This document shows, in pieces, positions 34,001 through 42,562 of a stretch of 64,000 nt of DNA. Origin of the DNA: Rhabdobacter roseus (GTDB taxonomy: Bacteria > Bacteroidota > Bacteroidia > Cytophagales > Spirosomataceae); NCBI RefSeq assembly GCF_014202275.1, contig NZ_JACHGF010000005.1:62001-126000 (forward strand), read 5' to 3'. The position numbers and the translations under genes are program-made. Every line of letters starts with the position of its first letter. Position 1 is the stretch's first letter. The notes below the pieces were generated by a model. It was given only the letters and a program-made list of their open reading frames with translations, had not been told where the DNA came from and made no database searches.

Positions 34001-34505
34001 CCGGGTTGTGTTTGGCCAGTACGAACCTAAGTACCGCTGGGGCTTTACGAATATGTTTCGGTACGGACCGTTCAGCCTCTCCGTTTTTGTGAATGCTATG
34101 CAGGGCTGGATCCAGCAATTCAATCTGCTAGCGGTAAACAACACCGGAGGTAGTGGTAATTTTCCGGGAAGACCCGCCAATTTTCTGGATTCTGGCTGGT
34201 GGACCGAAGATAACCCCTCCGATACGCGCCCCTCGCTGGACTACGTAAATGCCACGGGGCATAACTACTACGCCAGCCGCGATTTCATCCGAATACAGGA
34301 TGTTTCCCTCGCGTATGAGGTACCCAAAAGTCTGCTGAATCGTATCAAGGTAGGTGGGCTTCGCTTGTACGTGAGTGGCAAAAACGTAGCCACCTTCACG
34401 GACTTCCCGGGCTTCGATCCGGAGAGCGGCTACGCTACTTCCGGCACGACGGGTGCCTGGCCTTCTCAACGTACTTTGGTAGGTGGGCTTAACCTGACTT
34501 TTTAA
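31095..34505 (+). CDS. SusC/RagA family TonB-linked outer-membrane transporter, locus 1
   Basis: 1136 residues. Signal peptide to about residue 26 (AVMAQ). Then an STN signalling domain (LADFLRELEQRYAVRFNYES, about 50-115), a CarboxypepD_reg-like domain (VSGKVTDESNEPLPGVNILG, about 158-230), a TonB-box/plug start (DEVVVVGYGQQSKRNVTGSI) and a long beta-barrel ending LNLTF. The STN domain fits control by the FecR at 30076. It imports oligosaccharides together with the SusD-like lipoprotein encoded 23 bases downstream. The pectinase next door suggests galacturonide-containing substrates. Confidence 0.95.
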   Translation: MANRLSRFTGVLSLCLLIFSTAVMAQVQNFVLAATQQPGRTLGSRAQEMQLADFLRELEQRYAVRFNYESEVVKDKVVPKSDLVVSRQNLYRQLNKVLGDLDLSLKEIKTGYFLIAKQSSAQIPKPTPAKSQSALEPEVLPHSQSTPNLPTPSTLQQLEIRVSGKVTDESNEPLPGVNILGKGTTVGTVTDAEGTFQLSLPDQVSTLVFSSIGYSTKEVAINGQSVINVVLAPDNRSLDEVVVVGYGQQSKRNVTGSIAKVEMSKFENYPNTNVTQALRGTIAGVQFTENGRPGQGGNILVRGQRSISAGNGPLIVLDGIFFNGSLNDINPNDISSMEVLKDASAAAIYGSRAANGVILITSKKGTSDKPTVRFNTFQGVSGWSYRPKLLTPERYIQKTLDYEWQFRRTPQRPDISQLENLLTPPERVNYANGHTLDPWDVVAQQGRMQSYDLSIAGNSKGTNYFISGNYTLEKGIIFNDNARRISLRANIETKVADWFAVGMNAQFSDRDMSKVPANIREAYWLSPYAQLFYEDGDPVPYPVDDQLVSSPIRGALLNRNEQGSQNLFANLYGKIDLPFIEGLSYRINYSPNFRWGRNYNFSPIYQRYGLNNLGSASKENTSNFDWVLENILSYTKSLGQNHEFDVTALYGRNATNYNRTSAAGSDFTAFTDVNGWNNLSVAQVYNVESNATQVEGVSAMLRLNYRFKNRYLFTLTARRDGSSVFSENHKYATMPSAAIAWIASEEKFLQSSPFDLLKFRLSYGAVGNQAISPYQTLVRGSTLRYVFGDGSPTYTGGFISGIGNNNLKWETTYSTNLAVDFEMLRGRLGGTLEAYNMNTKDLILSKTLPSAMGFNSILENVGEVNNKGLEITLNTVNVRSGKFEWSSNVVFSTNRNRIVHLTGEDANKDGIEDDNLTNRWFIGQPIRVAFDYVLDGIYQVGDDDIPTGQRPGWHRIQDVSGNGTIGPEDRVVFGQYEPKYRWGFTNMFRYGPFSLSVFVNAMQGWIQQFNLLAVNNTGGSGNFPGRPANFLDSGWWTEDNPSDTRPSLDYVNATGHNYYASRDFIRIQDVSLAYEVPKSLLNRIKVGGLRLYVSGKNVATFTDFPGFDPESGYATSGTTGAWPSQRTLVGGLNLTF

Positions 34506-34528
34506 TAACGAATGGTATATCATTAAAA

Positions 34529-36184
34529 ATGAATGCTGCTATGAAGATTCAAATCAATACGAACCACAGGGTGTGTGTTTTCTTGTTCAGAACCACCTTA
34601 ACCCTGGCTTTTCTGGCGACTACTTTTTCCTGCAAGGAAGATTTTCTCACCGAACAACCCCTCGATTTTGCTAACGCTGACGTACTGCTGGTCAACAAGG
34701 CGGGCTTCGAAGCCTACATCATTTCGCTGCACGCGGCGGCCCGGGACGAAACATTTCTATCGGACGATTCGCAGCAATCACTGATGAACAACGCCACCGA
34801 TGCCTACATCCAGGCGGGCAGAGCGACCAATCTGCTGGACTACAACGTGACGCTCAATGCCAATGCGGGCTTTGTAAACTACTTTTGGGAATGGGCCTAC
34901 CTGAAAATGCTACCCCGCGCCAACACGATCATCACTTACGCCGAAAGGCCCACGGTAGCCTGGTCTAGTGAGGCCGAAAAGAATGCCGTAGTGGCCGAAG
35001 CCCGCTTTTTTAGAGCCTACGCCTACCACATGCTCGGACTTATTTATGGCGATGTACCTATTGTGGATGAGCTACTTTTGTCGCCAAAGTATGATTTCAC
35101 CAGAGCCCCACGCAGAGACGTTTTTGAACTCGTGGTCCGCGATCTGGAGTTTGCGGCCCAGTGGCTGCCAGAAACCACACCCCATCCGGGTCGGGTTGTC
35201 CGGGCGGCGGCCAACCATTTCCTGGCGGAAGCGTACATGATCGTTGGCGAGAATGAAAAGGCTATAGCGGCGGCCACGAAAGTGATCGACAACCCCAGAT
35301 ACGCTTTGATGAGAGCCCGGTTTGGCTCTAAAATCAACGAACCGGGTGATGTATTCTCGGATCTTTTCCGCGATAACAATCAGAACCTCGCCGCCAATAC
35401 CGAAACGATTTGGGCTATTCAGTTTGAGTTTCAGACCCAAGGTGGAATTGCCTCGGCGGGGCACGGCAATAATCTCATGCGCGAATGGGGACCCGCCTAC
35501 TACAACCAGCCCGGCATGATCGTAGCCGATAGCATGGGCCGGGGTGCGGGGCGTATCATGTTTTCAAATTATTACGCCTACGATGTCTGGACCTCTACCG
35601 ACTGGAAAGACATGCGTAATTCCCGGTTTAATATCCGTCGGGGCTGGACGTACAACGACCCTAACCATCGGCTTTTCGGCCAGGTAGTAGACCCTATCCG
35701 CGACAACATCGACACAGTGTACTCGGCCCGGTATTATCCCTACAGCCGTAAACTGGAGGGCGACCCGCTGGCCGGAGAAGTCTACGGCCGAACCTTCGTG
35801 GATTTTTATAAAATGCGCCTCGCTGAAACGTACCTGCTACGTGCCGAAGCCCATCTGCGGAACGGCAACCCGGCACTGGCCGCGCAGGATATCAACGTAG
35901 TGCGGCAACGCGCCAAGGCGATCCCCGCTACGGCTGCCGAAATGACCCTGGATTATATCCTGGACGAACGAGCACGGGAATTGGTCATGGAGGAACACCG
36001 CCGGAAAACCCTGCACCGGTTTGGGTATATCGTCAACCAGCCCGTCCTGGCCCAGCGCATCCGGAAGTACAATTACAAAACCGGAAACGCCATCCAGGAT
36101 TTCCACGTACTGTGGCCCATTCCCCAAAAATTCATCGACGCCAACTCGGGCAATGTAATCACCCAAAACCCTGGGTATAATTAA
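34529..36184 (+). CDS. SusD/RagB family outer-membrane glycan-binding lipoprotein, locus 1
   Basis: 551 residues, with lipobox TTFSC at Cys35; an ATG at 34541 would give a shorter signal. SusD features include the early EDFLTEQPLDF, TPR-like helices such as AVVAEARFFRAYAYHMLGLIYG, and the C-terminal TYLLRAEAHLRNGNPALAAQDI and LDYILDERARELVMEEHRR segments. It caps the SusC barrel and captures glycan at the cell surface. It is co-transcribed with susC. Confidence 0.95.
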   Translation: MNAAMKIQINTNHRVCVFLFRTTLTLAFLATTFSCKEDFLTEQPLDFANADVLLVNKAGFEAYIISLHAAARDETFLSDDSQQSLMNNATDAYIQAGRATNLLDYNVTLNANAGFVNYFWEWAYLKMLPRANTIITYAERPTVAWSSEAEKNAVVAEARFFRAYAYHMLGLIYGDVPIVDELLLSPKYDFTRAPRRDVFELVVRDLEFAAQWLPETTPHPGRVVRAAANHFLAEAYMIVGENEKAIAAATKVIDNPRYALMRARFGSKINEPGDVFSDLFRDNNQNLAANTETIWAIQFEFQTQGGIASAGHGNNLMREWGPAYYNQPGMIVADSMGRGAGRIMFSNYYAYDVWTSTDWKDMRNSRFNIRRGWTYNDPNHRLFGQVVDPIRDNIDTVYSARYYPYSRKLEGDPLAGEVYGRTFVDFYKMRLAETYLLRAEAHLRNGNPALAAQDINVVRQRAKAIPATAAEMTLDYILDERARELVMEEHRRKTLHRFGYIVNQPVLAQRIRKYNYKTGNAIQDFHVLWPIPQKFIDANSGNVITQNPGYN

Positions 36185-36209
36185 AACCTCCTATTAACTT
36201 TTTAGTATC

Positions 36210-37796
36210 ATGACGAGCAAGTTTGCGATCCTATCGGCCACGTTTTATCTGACTACCTGTTTGCTGGCTTATGGGCAGTCTATTTTTTCTATTACCGATT
36301 TCGGCGCGACCCAGGATTCGACGGTCAACAATGCAAAAGCCATTCAGCAAGCCATCGACGCCTGTGCTAAGGCGGGCGGAGGGCAGGTACTTGTGCCCAA
36401 TGGCTCCTTTCATACCGGTACTCTCTTCCTGAAAAGCCACGTAAAACTATACCTGGAGGCCGGGGCCGTCCTGGTAGGTAGCGTCGATACAACTGATTAT
36501 GCACGGGATGCAATGACCGGTAGGAAGGCGCTCATCATCGCCAATGGTCAGAAAAACATCAGCATCGTGGGTGACGGAACAATTCACGGGCGGGGAGAAC
36601 ACCCGATTTTTTACAGCAATGACCGGGCCAACGGGCTGAAAGACCGGCCCAATACCCTTTCGTTCGCCGCTTGTGAACAGGTGGTACTGAAGGACTTTAC
36701 CCTCCGAAACGGCACCCGTTGGTGCGTGATGCTGAAAGAGTCGGATCACATTACAGTGGATAACATTAGGATCATCAGTAGAGCGGTAGCTAATAATGAC
36801 GGACTTGACATCACGGATTGCCATCACGTGCGGGTGTCTAACAGCTACTTCGACTGCGGTGACGACGCCATCTGTCCGAAAAGTGAGTCGGGCCGGGGCG
36901 TGAAGAATCTGGCCATTACCAACTGCATCGTGAAGAGCGAGTCCAACGCCATTAAGTTTGGTACCGCCAGTGTGGGAGGATTTTCCGACGTGGTCGTGAG
37001 CAACTGCGTGCTGTTTGACACGCGTTTGTCGGGGCTAGCCCTGGAACTGGTAGACGGTGGTGTCATGGAAAGAATCACCATCAACAACATTACCATGCAC
37101 AATGTCAATGGTTCTATTTTTGTCAAGTTGGGACACCGGCAGGGGCAGGCACCGGGGGTACTTCGGAACGTCCATTTTTCCAATATCACGGCCGACGGCA
37201 TAGGCGAGTGGCAACCCGATCGAAGTGCTCCCTATTTTAAGGTACCCAACGACCAAAAAATAGGTGTTTTGGTGGTGGGCTTACCGGGCGCTCTGGTAGA
37301 AGATGTCTCTTTCGACCATATTAAGTTGCAGTTTTCGGGGGGAGGCACGGCGGAGGATGCCAAAAGAAACATGGAGGACAAACCGAGCGTATATCCTGAA
37401 TACAGCAACTTTGGCGTGACGCCCGCTTTTGCCTTCAACATTCGCCACGTCAAAAATATTTCCCTCAACAACATTTCCGTAAGTACCCTTCAGAAAGATC
37501 TGCGCCCGGCCTTACTTATCGAAAATGCAGAAAATGTATCCCTTCAATCCTTTCGGGTCCATTCTGTTTTTGCAGGAACGGCTATGCTGAGGCTAAAAGA
37601 CGTGGCTTCGCTCCGCATTGCCGATTGCCAGCCCAGAGGAAACGCCCAGCAGGCTTTCATCCAGCTCGAAGGAAAGAACCAGGGCATACTACTCCAGAAC
37701 AATGATTTGTCTAATATTGGCCGCGTTTTCCCAACGACCCCAAAAGGCTCCACGCCGGGTGTTAGGTTTTCAAATAATCTGATGGCCGAGAAGTGA
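36210..37796 (+). CDS. GH28 family polygalacturonase-like hydrolase
   Basis: 528 residues, with a signal peptide ending AYGQS near 24. A right-handed beta-helix with short repeated rungs (NLAITNCIVKSESN, VVVSNCVLFD, ISLNNISV). The entry motif ITDFGATQDSTVNNAKAIQQ and the catalytic region NNDGLDITDC, then CGDDAICPKS, supply the GH28 aspartates. The usual GHG and RIK motifs are replaced by NAIKFGTASVGG, a form common in bacterial GH28 branches that act on galacturonan or rhamnogalacturonan. It is last in locus 1 and suggests pectin as the target. A strong terminator follows. Confidence 0.88.
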   Translation: MTSKFAILSATFYLTTCLLAYGQSIFSITDFGATQDSTVNNAKAIQQAIDACAKAGGGQVLVPNGSFHTGTLFLKSHVKLYLEAGAVLVGSVDTTDYARDAMTGRKALIIANGQKNISIVGDGTIHGRGEHPIFYSNDRANGLKDRPNTLSFAACEQVVLKDFTLRNGTRWCVMLKESDHITVDNIRIISRAVANNDGLDITDCHHVRVSNSYFDCGDDAICPKSESGRGVKNLAITNCIVKSESNAIKFGTASVGGFSDVVVSNCVLFDTRLSGLALELVDGGVMERITINNITMHNVNGSIFVKLGHRQGQAPGVLRNVHFSNITADGIGEWQPDRSAPYFKVPNDQKIGVLVVGLPGALVEDVSFDHIKLQFSGGGTAEDAKRNMEDKPSVYPEYSNFGVTPAFAFNIRHVKNISLNNISVSTLQKDLRPALLIENAENVSLQSFRVHSVFAGTAMLRLKDVASLRIADCQPRGNAQQAFIQLEGKNQGILLQNNDLSNIGRVFPTTPKGSTPGVRFSNNLMAEK

Positions 37797-37861
37797 TGAT
37801 TTAGGAGTAAAGTACCTTCTTAGCGTTTTGTTGGGAAGCACAGGAACTACTTTCGTAAGAT

Positions 37862-37898
37862 GCTACCTGAGCCGAAAGTATCTTTTCGGTCAGGTAGC
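37862..37898. terminator. Strong hairpin at the end of locus 1
   Basis: Arms GCTACCTGA and TCAGGTAGC continue, after a one-base bulge, into CCGAAA / TTTCGG. It lies 66 bases after the GH28 stop. The remaining spacer to 38018 holds no ORF. Confidence 0.75.
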
Positions 37899-38018
37899 AG
37901 AAAGTACTCTTCCTATCTCTGCCTGATTCTTCTTTTTGGAAGCACATCCTGATTTGCTAACTTGGCCAAGCCAGCTTTCAGAATAAAAGCTGCTTTTCCC
38001 AAGGAGATTCAGCATACC

Positions 38019-38879
38019 ATGTCTAAAAAAAAGAAAGCTATCCCCGTAAATTCACTGGCGGAAGAGTATGCGGCCGGCATTGCCATCGGAAAAATGGTTT
38101 ATGATCCATCACAATCGTTGGAGACAATAAACCATTCGCACCGGCACGACTACCACATTTTCTTGCTGATTCAAAAAGGAAGCGCTCATATGGAGGTCGA
38201 CTTTGCGCAACAACGCATCAAGGCACCTTCCCTCCTTTATATTCATCCGAGCCAGGTACATCGTATCCTGAAAATAAAAAAAGGGGAATTTTACCTGCTC
38301 GGAATAAAAGGGGAGAACATCTATCCCGAGTACTTAAAGACCCTGGAGCAGGTGATTCTGCCCGCGCAGCCTCTGCCGCTACCCAAGGAGACCTTACCTG
38401 TTTTCAAGCAGGCCCTGGAGCTGTGTATTGTGCTGTTTGAACGCAAACAGGACAAAGGGTACATTGCTACTCTTAAAGCCTATTGCAACGCCCTCATCAG
38501 CCTGATCGTTTCCCAGTACCTGCTGCAAACTACCTCCATCAACCCTCCTTCCCGCTTCGAGGCCGTCACCAAAGCGTTCAAAGTACTGCTGGAGCGTGAT
38601 TTTCAATCCCTCAAGCGCCCTTCCCACTACGCCGAGGCGCTGCATATCTCCACGCCTTACCTCAATGAATGCCTCCGAAACGCCACGGGCTACCCGGTTT
38701 CGTACCATATTCAGCAGCGCATTATCTTAGAAGCCAAGCGCTTGCTTTATCACTCCAACAAATCGGTTAAAGAAATCGCCGCCGAATTGGGCTATGAGGA
38801 TTATGCTTACTTCTCGCGTTTTTTCACCAAAGCCACCGGCATGGCCGCTTCGGCGTTCAGAAAGCAAAACTTCGATTAG
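38019..38879 (+). CDS. AraC family transcriptional regulator
   Basis: 286 residues from the ATG at 38019, chosen because an AAGGAGA sequence lies 12 bases upstream, a rare clear ribosome site here. An N-terminal cupin-like sensing region (INHSHRHDYHIFLLIQKGSAHM) is followed by a C-terminal AraC double helix-turn-helix (ALHISTPYLNECLRNATGYP, then SVKEIAAELGYEDYAYFSRF). It probably controls the flavoprotein and metal exporter genes that follow on the same strand. The effector is unknown; metal or oxidative stress is plausible from the neighbours. Confidence 0.92.
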   Translation: MSKKKKAIPVNSLAEEYAAGIAIGKMVYDPSQSLETINHSHRHDYHIFLLIQKGSAHMEVDFAQQRIKAPSLLYIHPSQVHRILKIKKGEFYLLGIKGENIYPEYLKTLEQVILPAQPLPLPKETLPVFKQALELCIVLFERKQDKGYIATLKAYCNALISLIVSQYLLQTTSINPPSRFEAVTKAFKVLLERDFQSLKRPSHYAEALHISTPYLNECLRNATGYPVSYHIQQRIILEAKRLLYHSNKSVKEIAAELGYEDYAYFSRFFTKATGMAASAFRKQNFD

Positions 38880-38959
38880 TCCATCACTCACTTCGATCTA
38901 CCCTTTGTAGCAGAAGGCGCCGTACAGTTGCTTTGCCTTGTACAAAAAAGCCGTTGAAA

Positions 38960-39691
38960 ATGCCAAGAATAGCCAAGTGGGTAGGTGACGCCATGGAAAG
39001 TCTGCTAGCCTCCAAGATACCGTTGATGCAGGTAACGGAAACGAGTTACCTTAATCCGTCCATCAAAAAAATACGTTTTAGCGGAAACCTGTCCGGGATG
39101 AATTTTCAGCTGGGCTATGCCGTTGCCATCCGGGTAAGTGATACCGAATTTCGAAACTACACCGCTTCCTTCAGCGATGTGGCTACAGGTACCCTGGAGC
39201 TACTCATACACCTGCACGGCTCCGCGCCCGGCAGCCAGTTTATGACTAATTTGAAACCGGGCGACGAAGTACGGATCAGTATGCCCAGAGGGCAAAAGCA
39301 GTATGATCCTTTGGTAAAACAACAACTGCTTTTTGGCGATGAAACCTCCCTGGCCCTGGCCTGTGCGTTTCAGCCCGTTCTGAAAAAGGGGCAGCATGAA
39401 TTCCAGTTTTATTTTGAACTCGACGAGGAAAACAGGCAGGTACCTGACCTACTCGGACTGGAAAACTACACGGTATTTTCCAAGAAAGATACCTTCAGAA
39501 GCGAGCAACGGAGCAACGAAGTACCTCTTTTTGAAACGTCGCGCTGGAAATCCTGCTGGCAGGCGAGCAATTATGTGTTGACGGGCAACGGCCAGTCCGT
39601 GCAGACCTTTCGAAAAGCCCTGAAAAACAACCACGCCAGGGGGAGGATCTTCACGAAGGGGTACTGGCTGGAAGGAAAAACAGGTTTGTAA
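38960..39691 (+). CDS. Siderophore-interacting-type FAD-binding protein
   Basis: 243 residues from the ATG at 38960; an upstream in-frame codon (38933) is less likely. A ferredoxin-reductase-like FAD domain (KKIRFSGNLSGMNFQLGYAV, then FRNYTASFSD) is followed by a short NAD-like domain (LLFGDETSLALACAFQPVLK) and the closing SNYVLTGNGQSVQTFRKALK. This is the SIP branch, whose members reduce ferric siderophores in the cytoplasm. It is 19 bases before the CDF gene, so the two probably form an operon under the AraC regulator. Confidence 0.83.
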   Translation: MPRIAKWVGDAMESLLASKIPLMQVTETSYLNPSIKKIRFSGNLSGMNFQLGYAVAIRVSDTEFRNYTASFSDVATGTLELLIHLHGSAPGSQFMTNLKPGDEVRISMPRGQKQYDPLVKQQLLFGDETSLALACAFQPVLKKGQHEFQFYFELDEENRQVPDLLGLENYTVFSKKDTFRSEQRSNEVPLFETSRWKSCWQASNYVLTGNGQSVQTFRKALKNNHARGRIFTKGYWLEGKTGL

Positions 39692-39710
39692 ACTATAACA
39701 TCGAAACAGC

Positions 39711-40619
39711 ATGGTACCTCATCAAGAAGACCGCCCCTCAGCCAGCGGAGTTTCCGTGGCCTTCTGGCTGAATTTACTATTTTCAATCATCGAAGTGTAT
39801 GGAGGTCTTCTGACCAACTCAACCGCCATTTTGGCTGACGCCTTCCATGATTTTATGGATACCGCGGCGATTGGCCTGGCGGTACTGTTGGACAAAATTT
39901 CGAATAAAAAACGGACCCTTCGCTTCTCCTACGGCTATAAACGCTTTTCCCTTCTGGCCGCCCTGGGGCTGTCAGTATTTCTGCTGATTGGGGCCGTTTT
40001 GATGGCCGTCAGCGGCGTAAAATCCTGGCTCAATCCGGAAGTGGTTGATAGCCTTGGCATGTTGTGGCTGGCGGTGCTGGGGATAGGCATCAATGGGTTT
40101 GCCTTTTTACGCATAAAAAACGGCAACGGGTCTCATCACACCCATGGGCATAGCCACAATCATAATCATCAAGCGATCATGCTGCATCTGCTGGAAGATG
40201 TGCTGGGCTGGGTGGCGGTTTTGGTGGGAGCAGGGGTCATTTATTATACGGGCTGGTATTGGATCGATGGGGTACTTACGTTGGCCATTGCTACTTTTAT
40301 CGGCTACAATGCTACCAAAAACCTAACCAGTGTCCTGAAAGTACTTTTGCAATCCGTTCCCGAAAACGTAAACCTTGAACAGCTGTCCGCCGAATTAACT
40401 ACCCTCGAAGGCGTTGAGAATATACATGACTTACACGTGTGGAGCCTGGACGGAAATTACCATGTGGGCTCGTTGCACGCCGTGATAGGTACTTCTCACC
40501 AGCATTCCGAAAATAGTATTTATGCTTCCATTCGTCAAGTAATGGAAAAACACCACATCCAGCATCCTACCGTGCAGCTCGAAACCACGGATATCTCCTG
40601 CCAATGGGTAAGCTGCTAG
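39711..40619 (+). CDS. Cation diffusion facilitator (CDF) metal exporter
   Basis: 302 residues with six membrane helices. The metal site segments are AILADAFHDFMD in helix 2 and LEDVLGWVAVLVGAG in helix 5. A His-rich loop (HHTHGHSHNHNH) lies between helices 4 and 5, and a C-terminal cytoplasmic metal-binding domain (GVENIHDLHVWSLDGNYHV) follows. The HD/ED-type residues fit a Zn or Co/Zn exporter of the CzcD/ZitB kind; the metal is not provable from sequence. It converges on the GDPD-esterase gene through a bidirectional terminator. Confidence 0.92.
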   Translation: MVPHQEDRPSASGVSVAFWLNLLFSIIEVYGGLLTNSTAILADAFHDFMDTAAIGLAVLLDKISNKKRTLRFSYGYKRFSLLAALGLSVFLLIGAVLMAVSGVKSWLNPEVVDSLGMLWLAVLGIGINGFAFLRIKNGNGSHHTHGHSHNHNHQAIMLHLLEDVLGWVAVLVGAGVIYYTGWYWIDGVLTLAIATFIGYNATKNLTSVLKVLLQSVPENVNLEQLSAELTTLEGVENIHDLHVWSLDGNYHVGSLHAVIGTSHQHSENSIYASIRQVMEKHHIQHPTVQLETTDISCQWVSC

Positions 40620-40637
40620 CCCGTCTGGGGTACTTTG

Positions 40638-40667
40638 AAGGGTACTTTGGCTTTCCAAAGTACCCTT
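40638..40667. terminator. Bidirectional 13-bp terminator made of GGTACTTT / AAAGTACC
   Basis: Perfect arms AAGGGTACTTTGG (40638-40650) and CCAAAGTACCCTT (40655-40667) with a four-base loop. It lies between the convergent stops at 40619 and 40674 and is flanked by short T runs on both strands. Confidence 0.75.
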
Positions 40668-40673
40668 TTCCCG

Positions 40674-42314
40674 TTAGTCCGCCGGAAAGTACCTTCCGAG
40701 CCAGTCGATCATTTTGGCAAAAACATCCAGCGCCGCCGCCGGACTCATGCCGTGTTTTTCGTGAGGATACAGCTCCAGCTGCGCCGGAATACCCAGCGAC
40801 ACGAGCTTCTGGTACAAGTTGGTAGCCTGGCTCACGTGCACCAGCGGGTCCTCCTCCCCGTGAAACAGGATGGTAGGTACCCCCGTAGCCTGGGTGAGGT
40901 GGTAGGCGGGGCTGGCGTCCCGGCAGATTTGGGCCTGCGGGTCGGCTTCCCCCAGAAACCGGATCACGGTTTTGTCGGCATCGCTGCCGTCGGCCCGTAC
41001 CCTTTTGTCGGTTAGGTCCGTTGGCCCCCACAAATCCACGACGGCCCTAACCTGCCGGGCGGGGTCGTAGCCGTAGGCGTAGAGCATGGCCAGGTGCGCC
41101 CCCGCGCTACCGCCCATCAGCGCCAGCTCGTCGGCCCGGTAGCCGTAGCGTTTCGCATTTTTGGTCAAAAACGCCAACGCCTGGGTTATGTCTTCGATCT
41201 GGGTCGGAAATAAATTTGCGCCGTCCTTGACCAGCCGGTAGTTCATCGACACCAGCAGGTACCCCTTTTTTCCCACCAGCTCGTCGATGAGCAGCTTGGG
41301 AAATTCGCTCTTGTCGCCCCGGCTCCAGGAGCCGCCGTGCAGGTACACCAGCACCTTCGTCTTGGCCGACAGGTTGGCGGGCAGGTAGGCGTCCAGCAGG
41401 TTGTCTTTTCCTTCGGCGGGTCCGTAGCGTACATCCATGAGCGCCCGGTAGGTCGGCTTGGGAGCGGCGACGGCCAACGTAGCCGGATTCCGCTGGTTGG
41501 TCGCGTTCAGGTAGGCTACCAGCTTGGCGGGCTGGTCGGTTTGTAGGCCCTGCACGCCTTTTTGCAGGGCGTCGCTCCAGCTCGTGGGGCCTTCGGATGG
41601 GCTTTGTACGTCCAGCCACACGGCCACGCCGTTTTCGCGCGCCGCCCGCACCATCGCCGTATCCTGCACGTTGTCAAGTACCTCTATTTGCACTTGTCCC
41701 AAAAAAAAGCGGAGCTGGTCGGCGCTCTTCACCTCGGCGGGCAGGCTGGTCATCAAAGGTACCTGCGGGGCCGCGCTGCGCCACTGCTTGTACTGGGGTA
41801 CTTTATTGAGGTACACCACCACCTGCTTTTCCAGGCCCGCTTCCGTGATCTGCCGCCAGGCCTCGGCCACGTCGGCCTCTTTAAAATCCAGGTACAGGTT
41901 GATGCGCCCTTTACACGCCCGAAGTACCTCCCGAAACTCCGGAATGCGGTGCCCATCGGGGCTCCCGCCTACCTTCAGCGCCTGGAGCTCGGCCAGCGTT
42001 AGCTCGCTTACCTTACCGTGGCCGTTGGTCATGCGGTCCACGGTGGCGTCGTGGTGGATCACCAGGTACCCGTCGCGGCTGGTGCGGAGGTCCAGCTCCA
42101 CGTAGTCGGCCCCGCTCTGGATAGCCTCTTCGACGGCCGCCAGCGTATTTTCGGGTACTTTGTCGTGCCCGCCCCGGTGGGCTATGACTACCAGGCCGTG
42201 CCTGGAAACGGGCAGCGGTGCCAGGGTACTTTGCGCCAGAGCGGCAGTGAGCCCCAGGCAGAAAAAGACGATGGATCTACCGATGTGGTTCAGGCTGATG
42301 GTATTCATGCTCAT
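40674..42314 (-). CDS. Secreted fusion of glycerophosphodiester phosphodiesterase and alpha/beta hydrolase
   Basis: 546 residues from the ATG at 42314 (42308 is equally possible; a longer frame upstream reads through hairpins). After a signal peptide ending ALAQS comes a GDPD barrel with VIAHRGGHDKVPENTLAAVE, VELDLRTSRDGYLVIHHDATVDR and a later LYLDFKE. From about residue 295 an esterase-type alpha/beta hydrolase follows: oxyanion VYLHGGSWSRG, nucleophile elbow LMGGSAGAH, acid FHGEEDPLVH and histidine PHEKHGM. Both halves look catalytically complete. A bifunctional enzyme removing acyl groups and cleaving phosphodiesters is inference. Confidence 0.87.
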   Translation of the reverse strand: MSMNTISLNHIGRSIVFFCLGLTAALAQSTLAPLPVSRHGLVVIAHRGGHDKVPENTLAAVEEAIQSGADYVELDLRTSRDGYLVIHHDATVDRMTNGHGKVSELTLAELQALKVGGSPDGHRIPEFREVLRACKGRINLYLDFKEADVAEAWRQITEAGLEKQVVVYLNKVPQYKQWRSAAPQVPLMTSLPAEVKSADQLRFFLGQVQIEVLDNVQDTAMVRAARENGVAVWLDVQSPSEGPTSWSDALQKGVQGLQTDQPAKLVAYLNATNQRNPATLAVAAPKPTYRALMDVRYGPAEGKDNLLDAYLPANLSAKTKVLVYLHGGSWSRGDKSEFPKLLIDELVGKKGYLLVSMNYRLVKDGANLFPTQIEDITQALAFLTKNAKRYGYRADELALMGGSAGAHLAMLYAYGYDPARQVRAVVDLWGPTDLTDKRVRADGSDADKTVIRFLGEADPQAQICRDASPAYHLTQATGVPTILFHGEEDPLVHVSQATNLYQKLVSLGIPAQLELYPHEKHGMSPAAALDVFAKMIDWLGRYFPAD

Positions 42315-42342
42315 CCAATGCAAATGGTTTGCAGGTACTACG

Positions 42343-42383
42343 CCCCAAGTACCCAAAAGGACTAGCCCGCCGGGTACTTGGGG
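42343..42383. repeat. 12-bp inverted pair of AAGTACCC / GGGTACTT
   Basis: Arms CCCCAAGTACCC (42343-42354) and GGGTACTTGGGG (42372-42383) with a 17-base loop, in the leader of the minus-strand GDPD gene. It shows the RGTACY word arranged head to head outside a normal terminator position. Confidence 0.6.
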
Positions 42384-42400
42384 TACTTTACACAGCACTC

Positions 42401-42428
42401 AAAAAATAAATAAAGCCCTTCGGCGGGC
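42401..42428 (-). terminator. Possible attenuator: GC hairpin plus U-rich tract in the GDPD leader
   Basis: On the minus strand GCCCGCCGAAGGGC (42428-42415) is followed directly by TTTATTTATTTTTT (42414-42401), the form of an intrinsic terminator. It lies upstream of the GDPD-esterase start and downstream of any promoter in the divergent gap, so it could attenuate that gene. Confidence 0.4.
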
Positions 42429-42524
42429 AAAAGAAGGGTTGGAATGAGGTGGCACGTAGGCGAGCAAACGGAATTAGGACTAAACTCCGTCCTTGGGTTA
42501 GTTTCTACTCTTCTTTTTTTTGTA

Positions 42525-42532
42525 TAGTTTTG
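42525..42532 (+). promoter_or_regulatory. Possible Bacteroidota -7 element upstream of the locus 2 sigma gene
   Basis: TAGTTTTG fits the TAnnTTTG consensus and lies 31 bases before the TTG start. No good TTTG -33 box is at the usual distance. TACTTTTG at 53834-53841 occupies a like position before the locus 3 sigma gene. Confidence 0.35.
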
Positions 42533-42562
42533 AGCTAAAATCATCCTAAATCACGCACTTTT

